Assembly: GCF_000003605.2 (NCBI RefSeq)
Contig: NW_003116447.1
Span: 1,067,173 to 1,131,172, forward strand
DNA: 64,000 bases
From: Saccoglossus kowalevskii
Taxonomy: Eukaryota; Hemichordata; Enteropneusta; Harrimaniidae
Reading direction: 5' to 3'
This document shows positions 34,899 through 47,953 of this stretch, piece by piece. Numbering within the stretch: position 1 is the stretch's first letter; every line of letters starts with the position of its first letter. The notes below the pieces were generated by a model. The model did not search any database. It was not told the origin of the DNA and saw nothing but the letters and a program-made list of their open reading frames with translations. The translations under genes and the position numbers were made by a program.

Positions 34899-35706
34899 GT
34901 AAGTGCTATCTTGATTTGACATCCGACTGTCGCCATTCTTGGATACTTGTGGATTCTATTTAGTATATACTGTCTTGCTTTTTGAACACAATATGTCGCT
35001 CGTTGGGCGCAAATGATCGTACTTTAGGTGCGATTTTTTGAATTGGTGTTCTATTTGCATAATTGTATGCTTGTATTGTGGTGGCCGAGAAGCGATGTTA
35101 TCTTTCACAATTGCCCCCAGAGCGACCAACTATGTTAAACAATTTGTTTTAAATATTTCATCGCAGAATTGCGATATTTTAGCCATTTTGTAACTGGTTT
35201 AACTTGTCATTCGAACGATGACAGTGTTTGGGGGTAGGTCTAGGTAAAGCATTCGTGCTGCAGTTGGGCGCTGTCATGACCCTGGGACCCGCTAACTAGT
35301 TTAATTCCTTTATCAGTTGTCGACACATTTAAATATTGGCTAGCCGCAACCCGTCGTGCAGTAGGGTAACTCTTGTGGGCCAAGCAACAAAAAAACAAGT
35401 TGCCTGGAAGCGTGGAAACCTCTCACAGTTGTGATTGGGGCAAACTTGACGCCATGTTGGTTTATTTTTATACCGTCCGAGGCCACTCCTTTATTTTGGT
35501 GACTGGTTTCTTCTCCTACCAGTTTAAGAGTTGTAAAAAAATATCAGGTTAATTCTAGACAATGAACCAGTTGATTACGACAATCTCCCGACTTTCGAGT
35601 GTGGTTGGAATGTATTTGTTTCCTCACAGGAAATTGCTATTGTAGGTAGAGTCTGTTGAAAACATAGTGGGAAATAGTTTGGATGTTTCAGCAATTCTGA
35701 AGGCTA

Positions 35707-35953
35707 TCACCACAACAAGTTTTCACGTAAAAACAACGTTTTATCTTCTACGTTTGTTGCATTAGAATTTCTAAAGCCAACTCTCCGTTCCCCTTCATTG
35801 CCATGTTCAAGCATTATAAAATAGTGTTCCAATGATGTCAGTGACCCCACAGGTGGCATTGCTATTGGACCAAATTGAAATCTAGTCAGTCTAAATTTAG
35901 ACAAACTACAACTGTCTGGTAATGAGATATCATACTTTACAAAGTCTGAGCAG
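35707..35953 (-). CDS. Unknown protein, possible terminal coding exon
   Basis: An acceptor (CCACATTTTTCAG|CTGCTC) is followed by 81 open codons and a TGA. The product reads CSDFVKYDISLPDSCSLSKF, then RLTRFQFGPIAMPPVGSLTS, then LEHYFIMLEHGNEGERRVGF and a tail ending LFLRENLLW. Composition is balanced (charged residues, Gly and Pro spread evenly), unlike the AT-driven chance frames nearby. I do not recognise the family. An AATAAA lies about 240 bases downstream at 35461-35466. Upstream exons would lie at higher coordinates; none was identified. A decayed gene fragment or chance remains possible. Confidence 0.35.
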
Positions 35954-36230
35954 CTGAAAAATGTGGAAAAACTATAATCAATAAAACCTGGGATTCATTA
36001 CATAGGGATTGTTTTTCTCTTTTTACAAAACATACCAAATTTTTAAGTTCAAGATGTATATAATATTTATTCAGTTTTCATTATTATGGAATGTCTTGTC
36101 TGATGTTACATGTGCCAAAATATGTCAATATCTAATCTTTAATGATATATTGGTGCTGACAATTAATTTTTTTTTTTAATAAATCTCAAATCACAATTTT
36201 GACACGCATAGATTCTGATGGATTCTTGTA

Positions 36231-36433
36231 TACTGTGAAATAATTTATTTTCACTGGAATTAATTTTCGGTGAAAATACTTTTTGGGTGTTTTGTATGGA
36301 ATTTATTTTCACTGATTTTTGGTGAGTTGAATGTAAAATATAAGAAAAAAGGTATATTCGCTGGATTTTATTTTTGATGAATCACTCCTTCAGCGAAAAT
36401 TAATTCTAAGCGAAAATAAAGTATTTTACAGTA
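36231..36433. mobile_element. TACTGT inverted-repeat element, copy 3
   Basis: TACTGTGAAATAATTTATTT to AATAAAGTATTTTACAGTA. Colinear with copies 1 and 2, in the same orientation, but missing part of the CAGCGAAAATAGC block. Confidence 0.85.
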
Positions 36434-36439
36434 TTTGAG

Positions 36440-37560
36440 AACCAGAGACAAAATTATTGTTAATCGATTGAATCATTTATGAAATTAATGGCAATTTTAA
36501 TTGTCTGTGACAGGTTACTGGACGTTCATCATTGTGTATGCATGGCAGGTTACTTCTCAGTCATGCTTTACTGCACATACCTAGGTCTTGTCGTACCTGT
36601 ACCTGTACATTGAATTATCCCTAGTCAAGTGTGACCATGCCCCTCCCTCTCCAGTCAGGTACATCACCTTGTCACTATTTCTAGAATATGTTCATGAATT
36701 CAATTCTGGGTTGGGAGATTATTACTGAATTATATATTTTCCTACATAACATTTAAAAACTTGTTGCTTTATTGTTTTACCCAAGTTCATATGAAGGATA
36801 CCGGATAATCATCTTTCCAAAATAATCACAGCACCATTCTGACCCAGGGTTTGACATTGGAATTTAATATGAATGCAATTGCAATCCTGTTGCAGTCTTA
36901 TAATTCATGCTAATGATTTTTTTTTATTAAATTCTTCTTCCGTAGTTCAAATTTCCAAGTATCTTTAACTAGATAGACATTTCCTACCATAGTTGCATTA
37001 TTGGAATCATGCACCTGCATTTATATGCAAACTGCATTTTATAATCAACAATATCTTGCACTGATTGATTGCGAGTATAATTTGTTGAAAGATGAAGTGC
37101 TAAACAAGCTAATTACAGCTCAGCTCAGTGAAGTCTATAGTAAATATAGACAAGACATCTAATTATCGTGTAACCTTAGTTTATGCCTTGGGCTGGAGAG
37201 GGCTAAAAAGTAAGCAACTCAAATCTGTTGACTTGTCACACACACATTCCAGGTCACTAATCCATTGTATGGAAATCCCATTCCCAGACTAGTCAATCAC
37301 GATTTTAATCACTTGAGTTGTAGAATATCATGTCCAAATCAGTTAAATACTTTGAAAAGGCCAAGTTATGCGGTCAGCAAATATGAAATGCCTTGCCATA
37401 TCCAAAGTACCCCCGGTAGTCTAGGGGAATAGGATGACCTTTGACTTGCACAGTTTTACACCTTGGTTTGTTTATGCATAGTTGTCAAATTCGCTATCCA
37501 TAGCTTGTGGGGTTAATTTGGAAACTACTAATACTTTGGAATCTAGGGAAATGTTTTAGA
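36440..37560 (+). other. Presumed intron of the plus-strand unit
   Basis: No exon or structured repeat recognised. Confidence 0.35.
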
Positions 37561-37572
37561 CATTGCGGTTAG

Positions 37573-37804
37573 GGGGTGGCCCATTAGTGGGTGGCAATGG
37601 CAGAACTTGCACAGAAAAAAAAATCCTACAGGAAAAAAATCTGCACGCCTATTTCTGAGAGAAAACATTTTACACGTAGAAGAAATAAAAAAAATTACAG
37701 CAAATTGAATAATCATTGAAAAAAAAATAGCACAAAAGTAAAGGGGAAAAAATATTTTGCTTATTTTTTCTGCCATTGCCTCCCATAGTTTCTAATGGGG
37801 TACC
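37573..37804. mobile_element. Inverted-repeat element with CCCATTAG...GGCAATGGCAGA ends
   Basis: The left end, with GGCCCATTAG and GGCAATGGCAGA, is mirrored on the right by TCTGCCATTGCC and CTAATGGGGTACC. Arms are about 32 bp and the interior is A-rich and non-coding, about 232 bp in all. Typical of a miniature inverted-repeat transposable element. Confidence 0.7.
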
Positions 37805-37951
37805 TTTTATTTATAAATTAAAAAAAAATGTATCTGTTGAATAATTATAAAAATTCTGTTAAATTTGATGGATGTTGGAAGGTGGACTTTACTCTTCTTA
37901 TAAGTTAAAAGTATACATAATTTTTGTGATGATTTGATTTTCAATTTATGT

Positions 37952-38130
37952 TGCTGTAGAATAATTTATTTTCATTATTTTTGCTGAAGGAATGATTTAG
38001 TGAAAATAAAATCCAGCGGAAATACCTTTTTCCCCTATATAAAAATCAGTGAAAATAAATTCCATACAAAATCCCCAAAAAGTCTTTTCACCGAAAATTA
38101 ATTCCAGCTAAAATAAAATATTTAACAGTA
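37952..38130. mobile_element. TACTGT inverted-repeat element, copy 4 (reversed)
   Basis: Runs in the opposite orientation to copies 1-3: GAATGATTTAGTGAAAATAA and AATTCCATACAAAATCCC come before CGAAAATTAATTCCAGC. It ends TTTAACAGTA. The first end is worn and about 30 bp are missing. Confidence 0.8.
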
Positions 38131-38968
38131 CTAAAACCTTGGATATTCTGACACCTGAATGGTGATTTTAAATTGTATTTTGTTTATTGCAATTTAGACG
38201 CCAAATACCACTATGCCTTTAAGCATAACCTCTAATTGTATGAAGCAAGTCTTTTCATTGTGTCAATGACATTCCATTCAAATTGCATTTTATCCTTGTA
38301 CCACAGGATAGCCGTACTGTGACACATGTCAGGCAGTAGAACCAATACCAGGACAGTAGAGATTAGCATCATAATTGGGGACAATCTCGAGTGTTTACCT
38401 TACATTTTGACTAAATGATCTGTGTGCAGATTATTGCTGTGCTAGAACACAAATATAATTATCAGTGAATTTCACTGTTTTGTATTTGTCTAAAGCATAT
38501 ATCTAGTCCACTTTAGTCGATGCAAGCTGAAAATGCGCAAGCTACCACTCCACATCACAGCATTGTGAGATAAAAAAAAATGTCCTTGTCATTCCTGTCT
38601 GGAAAATTTGTTGCACTCAAAATAACTCAGATATGTTATATTCAATTGTTCAAACTTAAATATTATATCAATAAAAAAAATTGAAAGTTTATTTGTAATT
38701 ATTAATGATATTAATAAAAAAGCTAATAATTATGTTGGGTACTGTACAAGTAAGCTACAGAAACATCTTATTTGTCCTTTGATCAGTGAAGAGCTTGAAA
38801 TATTTAGATATTCAAAATTTATGTTGAGAAGTTGTAGATTTTTGATGTCAGTGATAAAACATGCTGTTTAACATTGGTAATTGGGATTGTAATGATTAGT
38901 TTGTATTCCAATTCCATTTTCTATTAATAGCACATGCCATTATGTATATGTCAAAAGTGTCTGGTAGA

Positions 38969-39099
38969 TACCGTATTAGGTTCATTAGTAAAGCAGATCA
39001 TAATAAGTCGTATTTGAGTGATCCAGTTTTTAATAAATGTAATTTTTGGTGTATGTGTGCTTCTATTGGAGATGTACTTCTAATAAAGCAAATACAGTA
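38969..39099. mobile_element. GTATTTGCTxTATTAGAAG inverted-repeat element, copy 1
   Basis: Ends TACCGTATTAGGTTCATTAG and TTCTAATAAAGCAAATACAG are diverged inverted repeats around about 85 bp containing GAGTGATCCAG. Related copies: 49008-49109, 57830-57942 and part of 42182-42290. Isolated ends occur at about 40557, 43070, 56812 and 59690. Confidence 0.55.
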
Positions 39100-39610
39100 A
39101 AGTTATTTCCAAAGTGTTAAGTCAGCGCTCAGCATGCGTTTGATATGGGACCCATATCTACGTATACAACGCATATAATGTACATTATTTGTTTCTAAGT
39201 ATACCGTACAATGAATAAGTGCAATATTTGGTCTATGGCACTTCTATTTGAGTTAATATTGGAAGCACAGCTCTATTCTTATTCTAAATATAATTTTTCT
39301 TAAGACTTGTGATATGAATGATATAACTAAAGGCTATAACTCATTGAATATGTTTTTGTTTACTGAGCATTCTTGTATAACAAATGTAAAATATTTCCCA
39401 CAGGGATGAGTAATTTGATATTGCTTAAAAATATGACAATACCGGTAGTCTTAGTTTATTAGTATTGTATTGCTTGCTTGCTTGCTTGGTTGTTTTGTTC
39501 TTCACAGTATTATGCAGATGAAAAATATTTGTTCAGATTACTTAATAATTATTTTTTGTTCATTATTTCAATTATGTATCCACATGCTGACTTGTACCAT
39601 TCTGTTCCAG

Positions 39611-39738
39611 GTCACTGTTGTTGACAGACAGACTGACAGCCAGCCAGCCAGCCATCCAGAGGAATCTGGAGGATTTTACCCCAGTTTATTTTTAACAACA
39701 GGATTACCAGATTTGTGTTTTAACAGTGGTCCTTTAAG
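39611..39738 (+). other. Candidate exon, 128 nt, probably 5'UTR
   Basis: A strong acceptor (CCATTCTGTTCCAG|GTCACT) and donor (CCTTTAAG|GTGAGT) frame 128 bases that contain no ATG. One frame is open throughout (VTVVDRQTDSQPASHPEESG and beyond). Without an upstream start it is best read as untranslated leader continuing from the exon ending at 34898. The interior is low-complexity (GACAGACAGAC, then CAGCCAGCCAGCCAGCC), which lowers confidence. Confidence 0.4.
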
Positions 39739-40044
39739 GTGAGTGTCAATGAAGGAATAGTGTTAGACTTGACAGGATGCGTGTCTGTATTTTAGTGTAA
39801 GTTGATGAGTGGGTTCCATTATGTAATCTATAAGCATTGTCTAAAAACTATGGCTGTGTATATATATTGTGCATCTCTGTGGTTTGATATGTTATGGTTG
39901 ATATAAATATTCATCTGTAAGATTGTAATTATGTATATTAGTATCCTACCGGTAATTATGATCTCTGATATCCGAATACAGTACGGTGGTATATGTACCA
40001 GTGTTTTCCCAATAATTTTGTTGGCAATAAAAAAGAAATGCGTT

Positions 40045-40213
40045 TAAAGCGGTGGAGTTGTCACCTGCGCATGCGTCAGATGGCCATAGCGTGTCATTGT
40101 TTACAAACAAGCATCTACCCATGAGCCTTTGCGCTTTTAGTGTGTGTTATCGTCGCTTGGAACTTGATTCCTGCGCGTGCGCAGTTGATGACCCTCTCGC
40201 TTTAATGTTTATA
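40045..40213. mobile_element. TAAAGCG inverted-repeat element, copy A
   Basis: About 169 bp. Start TAAAGCGGTGGAGTTGTCAC and the mirror of its end (TAAAGCGAGAGGGTCATC) form terminal inverted repeats. The interior contains GCGCATGCGTC and TGCGCGTGCGCAG, which look like NRF-1-type motifs, and CATTGTTTACAAACAAGC. A full second copy lies at 61995-62168 and one end only at 45077-45112. Confidence 0.8.
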
Positions 40214-40219
40214 GAACTT

Positions 40220-42720
40220 GTAATTACCATTGCAGTTTTAAGCTTTCATTAGGAAGTGCAACAATCTCCGTACTTCCCTAATTTTGTTTCAGTTACTGCC
40301 GCTATTGCTATTACTTCTGTCTTGTTGTAATTGAATGACAAGAATTAAAAAAAAGCGATTTAAATTATTAAACTTTGGTTCGACAGCGAGAAAACTGTAC
40401 TGTGATTAAATCAACTAACCGTGGCAACAGGTGTTGTCTTGATGTAGTATTATTTACTAGCTAATTTTCCTAGATGTATGTTTATTGTCCAAAAGTAATT
40501 TGTATTATAATGATCCAACGTACAGTAATGTATCTTAGTATACTTTATTAATGATATGCTTCTAATGGAGCAAATATGGAATACATGTACTAATGCATTC
40601 CTGACCGAAGAATGCAAATAAATTCTAAGATGTATGCTTCTCACACAATTGGTTAAATTACACTGATCATGACCATAAAACAACAAATTGGTGATCTCTA
40701 TCAGTAGTAAAGTTGCATTGATTTTTGTTTTAGCTTTTAATGATCTCTTCTATTGCATGCTTGTAAGGAGAGGATATTCCACTTGTCATATGAAGGAAAA
40801 CAGGTTAAACTTGTGATGTTTGATTTGTATTGGAACTTGTGCTTCCTTGAAATGTGACTACTCAATACGTTCATCTTCTCGGAGCATTTCTATATTGATT
40901 ACATAGGATTTGACTTTTGGTAATGATGAAGTGTCATTTGAGTTGTTCGTCCAATGAATTTGTAATTATTCAATTAAGATTGTAATTTTTCAATTACTTG
41001 TTGAAGTAGGAAGAATTCTAACATAATTCAAATGACATTTTTTTTCTCCATAAATAAAAATAAAAATTGGAGTTAACCCAACTTTTTTCCAACTTGTTTC
41101 TGAAGCGACTATTTGGAAATGGAAATTAGCGAAAATGGTTGCATTTTAAGTTCATAATTCAGAAGTTGGTTCCAGTACTCAAGTTATTCATAATTTAAAA
41201 TAGTTTATCACAATGATTATTTTAGCAAAGTTTCAGGAGGTTTTCGTCCCAAATGTGTGTTGGCATAATCATTCTTTATTTGTTCAAAGGCCCCATTACT
41301 TGGTTAAAATTGTGATTGCTTCAGCCTGCTGTAAAAAACCAGTAAAAATAAAGCAAGTTCCGTTTTTTTCAACTTGTGTGGTAAAATTAGATGATAATGC
41401 TCCCAGTGTGGTTACAATTATGAAGTACATGTTGGTTCTGGGAATTGATCTAAACATAAGTCAGACACTTGGTGCCATTGTGATGTTTCCTTAAAAGGGG
41501 AAATAAGCTTCACCAGATGGATTTATTCGCTGGAAATTGTTGATGATTTTTGATTAAACTAATTTTTGATGCCTTCCAGTTGAGTATGCCACGGTGTTAT
41601 TGGTTGAAAAAGTATATGGTACGAGGCCGAAAGTGCGATAGGGGTATAAATGTATCATGCCATTGGTTGGAGTCAGAAAATATGTAGATAGGCGCTAAGG
41701 GTCGAATTGGTCCAGCTTCAACTGACTGGATGTGGTTTAATCAAAAAATTTTTTGAAGTGCGAGGTCAAGGAGGTTAAGTGTGTGTTTTTAGTACAGCAG
41801 GAAATTTAGGGTAACTTGACACTACTCTGGCTTATTGTTTTGAGTAGGAAGTGGGTTGCAGTTCAAGCATGAACATAGTTTACCCATGCTTGAAATAGGG
41901 CAGCCGTGTCAAGAAAGATTGGTAAGAGTGAGTAATACCAGGAAAGATAAAGAATTGTCTATTGCAGTAGATATATGGTTATTAGAAAGTGATTAGATAT
42001 CAACTGTGATGTTAAATAACTGGGTGGGGCATGATAGTGTGAGTCAGATTCTCATCCTGGGCAATGGAATTAGTGATGACAACATGATGCATGTGTATAC
42101 AATTTCATCCGCTTCATCACATGTCTACTATTCTGTGGCTAAAATTTGCCGTGATATTCATAGCAATTATTAATGCACTGGCACCGTATTTGCACTATTA
42201 GTAGCGCACACGCTTGCATAAAATAGTGAGGTGTTTATATGGTCAAAATAAGTAATATTTCAGTGATCCAGCGATTTTTAGTTTAAGAAATGATTAAAAT
42301 GTAAGCTGAACTTGCATTAAAAGTACACAACTTTGTCTCGATAAAATTTACAGGTAACTAATCAGACCATTTATGCGAATGCTTGCACTTTTCATCTACA
42401 TGTGTGGTCTAGACTTTCCACATCAACAAATATTACTGTTAATATGCTGTGCATCTTGTGTGTGTATAAGGAGAAGGGTTGAGATATGATCTCAAAACGT
42501 GTGTTGCCAGCTTATTTGAAGCATGCTAGGTATAATAAATGCATTCTCCTTCCATATGCTACTCTCTACAAACTGATATTAGAAACTGTGTTTCTGTGAG
42601 ATCCGTTTCCACAAATTGGATCTCATCATCATTTGAGAAGGAAATCATTGCTGGTTGTATTACTGCTCTAATTGGTATTTAAAAATACATTGTGTATCGT
42701 TTGGGAAACCTTTTTTGGAT
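40220..42720 (+). other. Presumed intron of the plus-strand unit
   Basis: No exon recognised. A partial copy of the GTATTTGCTxTATTAG family lies at 42182-42290, starting CACCGTATTTGCACTATTAG. Confidence 0.35.
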
Positions 42721-43513
42721 GATGCATGCTTATGTACCTACAGGCTGGGGAATTATTCCAGTTAGAGTGTGATTGTTTCTGTAGAGGTTCTGTGATAAAT
42801 ATGTTGTGTAAAATATTAGAAGTTGAGTGGTCGAGAATTCAGGCAATAAATGCTGTGTTCTATGGACATAATCAAGTATTATATGCAATATTTACAAATT
42901 TATTTTCAATAGATGATACTGTGCATGCGAGTATATTTGTAGCGTTGAACGTGCACCAATTTCACATAGGTAAATACCTAATGGGTATTCTCAATCTAAA
43001 CCCCATATTTGTGAACAATAAAGTCATTATTTAGTTGTCCAGTAAACACAGTTTTTGGTTGATGTGCATTTCTATCGGTGGTGCATTTCTATTACAGCAA
43101 ATACGAATCTGAATCATGGTATTAGTCATCCAACACTGACTTTTCTATAAATACAGCAATATTTACTGAAGCAAGTCAGACGCAGATAAGTTTGCAGGTG
43201 TTTGAGTTGATGTTGTATGTGACACAATAGAATACCATGGATTTAACCGTGTATGGAATAATAAATTTAGGTGGAATTCTTTAGTTATCCCAAATCCTAA
43301 AATTTTAATCAATTCACAGTACAAGAATAATCCACTTTGCTGTCTATAATATTGTTATAATACCATTATTATTATCGTATTTTATAAAAGGGATCTGTTA
43401 CCAGTAGAATTTACCCTTTTATCGATTTAGTTTTAAATGGAATAAACCATTATTTTGATGGATGGGTGGGTGGGTAGGTGATGGGTGACTGGATAGATGT
43501 GTCAACAGTTGTT

Positions 43514-43650
43514 TAACCCTTTCAGTGCCAGATATCTTTCTCGCCCAAAATTCAGTGCAAATATTTTCGCATTTTGTACAAATTTTCACTAAATTTCATC
43601 ATCACTTAGGAAGATAGTGTTTCAGATATTGCTTTTAGTTTTTGGTTAAA
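43514..43650. mobile_element. Possible third copy of the AACCTTTTCA element
   Basis: Begins TTTAACCCTTTCAGTGCCAG and ends near GTTAAAAGGTTTA. It resembles the ends of the elements at 46018 and 56949, but its middle differs, so membership is tentative. Confidence 0.35.
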
Positions 43651-45076
43651 AGGTTTATCAATTTTTAGCAACATTTTATGTTTAGAAGGTGCAGACTATA
43701 CAAAATAATTTTTCAGATAGTTGTTGACAATGGCGGTCAACAGATTAAAAGCATAATCCGTTTCTCCTAACCCTGCCCTTACCATTGTAAGTGAAGAATG
43801 CCCTGTAAATAAATATAGAATAGGGCAACCCCCAAAAAACAAAACAAAAAACCACTATGGTCTACTCCTCGATGCTTTTCTGACTGATAATCTGGTCATG
43901 TATCAGTAATAGCGTGAAGAATGAACTTATTTGAATAGAAAATGTGAACTAAACATCTCTTATAACTTTTATTAATGTCTGGAGAAAAATGTTAGAAGGT
44001 CACTTTGTGTAATGTTAGTTTTATTGATGGTTGTTAAAGTGGTAGTTGAAGTAGTTTTGTGTAACTGTCCTTGTTTTCTCATTGTAACAGCTTATTGCTG
44101 TATTCTAATTGTATTTCACCCCTCTTCTTCTACAAAACCTTTAGATAGGTTATTGTCATGTTAAATTTAATGTCTATGGAGTTTTTAGCATGGCTGATTG
44201 TATTGACGGTGCTTGCTAGACAGTGTGTATTTTGTTGTTCCTATCCGTAACACAGCATTTGTGAAAGTAGGGTGTGTTGTGGCATTTCCTGAAAGCTCTT
44301 TGTAATCATTATTGTATATTTCAGTGTATTGTGGGAAGGTTTTCTTTAAAATTGGAATAAAAAATAACATCTGTTGATATATGGTTGACCTGTGGTAGCT
44401 AAGATGTTTGAAAGTGGAATTTTTTTCAGGGGGGTTTATACAAGTATAGTTTTTTGCAGCTTCATGAAATAGAATTTCATGTGCATGTTTCTGGCATGGT
44501 TGTCTGTGATTGTTGGCATGCATACTGTACATTGATATGCTTGTTGCAGGCCTTTGTACCTAAACATCTACTGCATGTGTACATTGTGTACTTTGTTGTA
44601 AATTACATTTCAGCATGGTGGTATTACTATGCTTAGGTAGCCTTGAAAATTTTCATGAAAAAGCAAGGTTATTGATATGTTTGTTACTATTGTATCAAAA
44701 TACGCACATATTAGGCAGTATTATTAGCTGGAATGAACACTGCAAAGTTTCAGTCTAAAAATTGCTTTTTACTGCAAAGTCAACTGTTCAAACATACAAC
44801 TGTATCACATTCTGATTGGCTAAAATGAGGAACATGTGATGTATACTTTCGTGTTATATTGTTGCCTTATCGGAATTTGAAAGTGGTTTGTGAACGTGGT
44901 CCGCGAACACAATGAAATTTTGATTATTTTGTGTTGTATATTGGTAATGTGTTAGAAAAAAAATTCACATGCAAATCAGTAAATGTAATATCACATGATC
45001 TGCATAGAAATCTTGCATATATGAATTTCTTTTGATACTGTCATATTTCTGCAATATTTGGCTGGTATTTTATTGC

Positions 45077-45112
45077 TTAAAGCGGGAGGGTCCTTCACCT
45101 GCGCACGAGGTG
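45077..45112. mobile_element. Solo end of the TAAAGCG element
   Basis: TTAAAGCGGGAGGGTCCTTC followed by ACCTGCGCACG matches the first 35 bases of 40045-40213 and 61995-62168, then diverges. Confidence 0.55.
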
Positions 45113-46017
45113 GATTTGAGTCCCAAGTGATAACAAAACACGCTAGAATGGCAATACATGTCATGATACCAACAGCTGTTTTGGTTTGCGAGGTTAGAAC
45201 ACTGCCTGTATTGTACAACGTCTTTTACTGTAGAAGTCTTTATTTCCACTGATATTTAATTATTTTGACCATATCGTTGCGTTTTAAATAGTTTCAAAGT
45301 TGTATAGCAATTTTACATGATCGCATAGATTTAATTTAGCAGATTTCTCTTATAAGTGGAAAATAACTAAATTAAAAATTAATGGTTAATTAATGGGTTT
45401 ACAGTATGCATATATTCCCAGTGAATAGCACTTAAACGTTTTCCTCTATAAATGTACTCCTAAATGTGCCATATGTTAACTGCACTGTCTTGTATTACCA
45501 GTATTAAAATTACTTGCATGTACATGGTTACATGGAAATATTTGTCACTGAATTCCTGTCACTTTGTGTGAATAGTCAAACTGATCAAATTGCTGCTGTT
45601 GTTGTCGATATAGAAACGATCAAACAATTGGCTTATTATTCTTGTTAACGGTTTCCCTAGTTGCCTCAACTCCTGCTTATCGGGGCAGGTAGTTTGCCAT
45701 CATAATAATTTCAAAAAGCGTGTTTTCATGAAATGCACTCTAGTTGTCAAATTTAATAGATTACTAAAACCAAATTGTAATCGTATTGGCATGCAGTGTC
45801 GGCCATATTTATGACACTTGGCACTCTGGCATTTTCATAACACTCCCCAGGAAGAGTAGCGTCTCTGGATCAACTTTCTCATACACGTGCTGGAATGTAC
45901 ACACAGTCCAAATGCTAAGGTTTCTCAGGTGTGGTTTTAAATTTATTTTTAGTACAAAAACCTTTCACCTCAAATTTTTCTAGAGGTCTGGTGATATTTC
46001 CTTATGTTCAGTTACAT

Positions 46018-46260
46018 TTAACCTTTTCACCCCAAGTTTCTCCTTTACGTCATAAATTCGCAAAAAGTCTAATTTATAGTCTGCACTTTGCTTCAGAAGA
46101 TTGGGACAAAATTGCAAATTTTTTTTAGTAAAAACTGAAAATTGACTCAAATTTTGTAAGTTGGCTCCAAAATTAGGATTCATTTCCAGAAATATTGAAG
46201 AATGTGAGAAAAAAAGTGAAGACAAATTTTGGCGATAAAGTCTGGTAGTGAAAAGGTTAA
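46018..46260. mobile_element. TTAACCTTTTCACC inverted-repeat element, copy 1
   Basis: TTAACCTTTTCACCCCAAG at the left mirrors CTGGTAGTGAAAAGGTTAA at the right; about 243 bp, non-coding. The interior phrases TATAGTCTGCACTTTGCTTC, AGAAGATTGGGACAAAA and AGAAATATTGAAGAATG recur in reverse order and orientation at 56949-57135. Confidence 0.75.
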
Positions 46261-46581
46261 CATAGCTAGATTATGTGATATGGTAGTTAACAAAACTGAT
46301 TTATTGGCTTGTACATAATAGTGGTGACGAAATGCACCTACTTTTGCTGCTCCCACGTTGAGTAGGGCAACATTTCATATAGGACTTTAAATACCATGCG
46401 CTTATAATACATACATGATGCACTCACTGTGGAGGCATTTTTTTTCACGGTTTCACCAGTGTTTAATTTCGCTATATTTTGATATTTGATCACATTCACT
46501 GGATTTTTAATTGGAATAATAAATACCATAGTAATGTTGACATTGGTTTCATTTAGCTTGTTTTCAGTTACCATATTTGAA

Positions 46582-46751
46582 TACTGTAAAATACTTTATT
46601 TTTCGCTTGGAATTAATTTTCGCTATTTTCACTGAAGGATTGATTCAGTGAAAATAAAATACATCCAATATAGCTTTTTTGCTATTTTACATTCAACTCG
46701 TCAAAAATCAGTGAAAATAAATTCCAGCAAAAAATAAAGTATTTCACAGTA
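46582..46751. mobile_element. TACTGT inverted-repeat element, copy 5
   Basis: TACTGTAAAATACTTTATTT to AATAAAGTATTTCACAGTA, with a shortened middle (170 bp) but the same inverted ends and TTCACTGAAGGATTGATTCA block. Confidence 0.8.
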
Positions 46752-46759
46752 ATAGAAGC

Positions 46760-47950
46760 ATACTTAAAATTGAAAATTGCATTTATTTTGTATTTTATCA
46801 TTAAAATGTAGTTTATTTTGACAAAGCACACACACCTGTCATTTATGTAAGTGCATGCAGATGTACATGGAGCAAATATAGTATCTGTGAATATAACAAA
46901 ATTTCAAACCCATCCTATAATTAATGCATTTACAACAGGATAATGTTTGAAATAAAAGTTCTTCACCGCTCAATTTGCAGTTAGAGATATTCCATTTTTA
47001 CTTCGGTGAACTTCAAAAAAACTTTGAGTGTAAAAGATGGATTTTAAGGCTATTAAATGTTTGAAACAATTGTGTGATACTATTTGAATGAAATGTCCTG
47101 GCCTTGTCATGCATTGCTCATTGACTAGGATGAGAGACCCATTGACTAATCCATAGAGAAATGTTCCTTTCTATGCGTTATCACGCTAACCCCTAATCCA
47201 TGGTGGAATTTCGGGCTATACACTGAGAACCGCATTTCATTCTCGTTTATTGTCGGCCATGCACACAATTGCTAAATAGTTGTATTGAGAAATATTCCAT
47301 CAATGGTTTTGCAGCCGACCCTACTGGGTTTTTATTATCACTGTAAAGTTCAGTCAACATAATAGCTTCTTTGGCCATTTAATACAACCAACACTCCTTG
47401 AAATTGGGTGTGGCTGTTGCATCTGTCGCCACTTCTCCCTCCTGATGACTGCAGGTGTGGCTTATGAATCTGTAGTTCACTGGCTGAATAAATGATGGGA
47501 CTTTCAGTTATAATTAAACAGAAGTGCTTAAGGTGTTTTTGAAGTCAAAGGTGAGCTTTTATTGTTCGAAAAACCACTGCTGTGTTGTCTGGTTTTAGAA
47601 CTGTGTAACTGAGCAGGCCTTGGCGGTCACTGCTTACAGACTTTCTTCAATATAATACTAACAAAAACAAGACTGTTTTTGCAAGCAACACAGAAAGAAT
47701 TTTTTTGATACGAGATGGAATGCAAATCCGCACTGTGTGTGATGTTATGCTCTCCAGCATCTCGTGTGACAGATGGAGTTGATATTAAAGCCAGCATCCT
47801 GGTTATAGACTGTCTGACAACAGTTATGTTCATTAAAACTACTCTCTGGGGTAATGTGCTCAATATTAGATTGAGCAGCTATGTTGTATGATAAATTAAG
47901 TAAAAGTTTTGATTACTCTAATGTATCCAAAAATAATGACGCAAAATAAT
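46760..47950 (+). other. Presumed intron of the plus-strand unit
   Basis: A minus-strand 78-codon frame at 47627-47863 and a good plus-strand donor (GTCAAAG|GTGAGC) at about 47561 were noted; neither is supported by further signals. Confidence 0.3.
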
Positions 47951-47953
47951 CTA

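Noticed and set aside
44185-44532. 115-codon minus-strand frame
   Set aside because: No recognisable domain, no splice signals, and composition matches AT-rich chance frames.
45100-45125. tRNA-like B-box (GATTTGAGTCCC)
   Set aside because: No A-box at the right spacing and no foldable cloverleaf; the sequence starts inside a solo end of the TAAAGCG element.
47440-47562. Possible plus-strand exon between GACTGCAG and GTCAAAG|GTGAGC
   Set aside because: All frames contain stops, so it could only be untranslated, and nothing else supports it.
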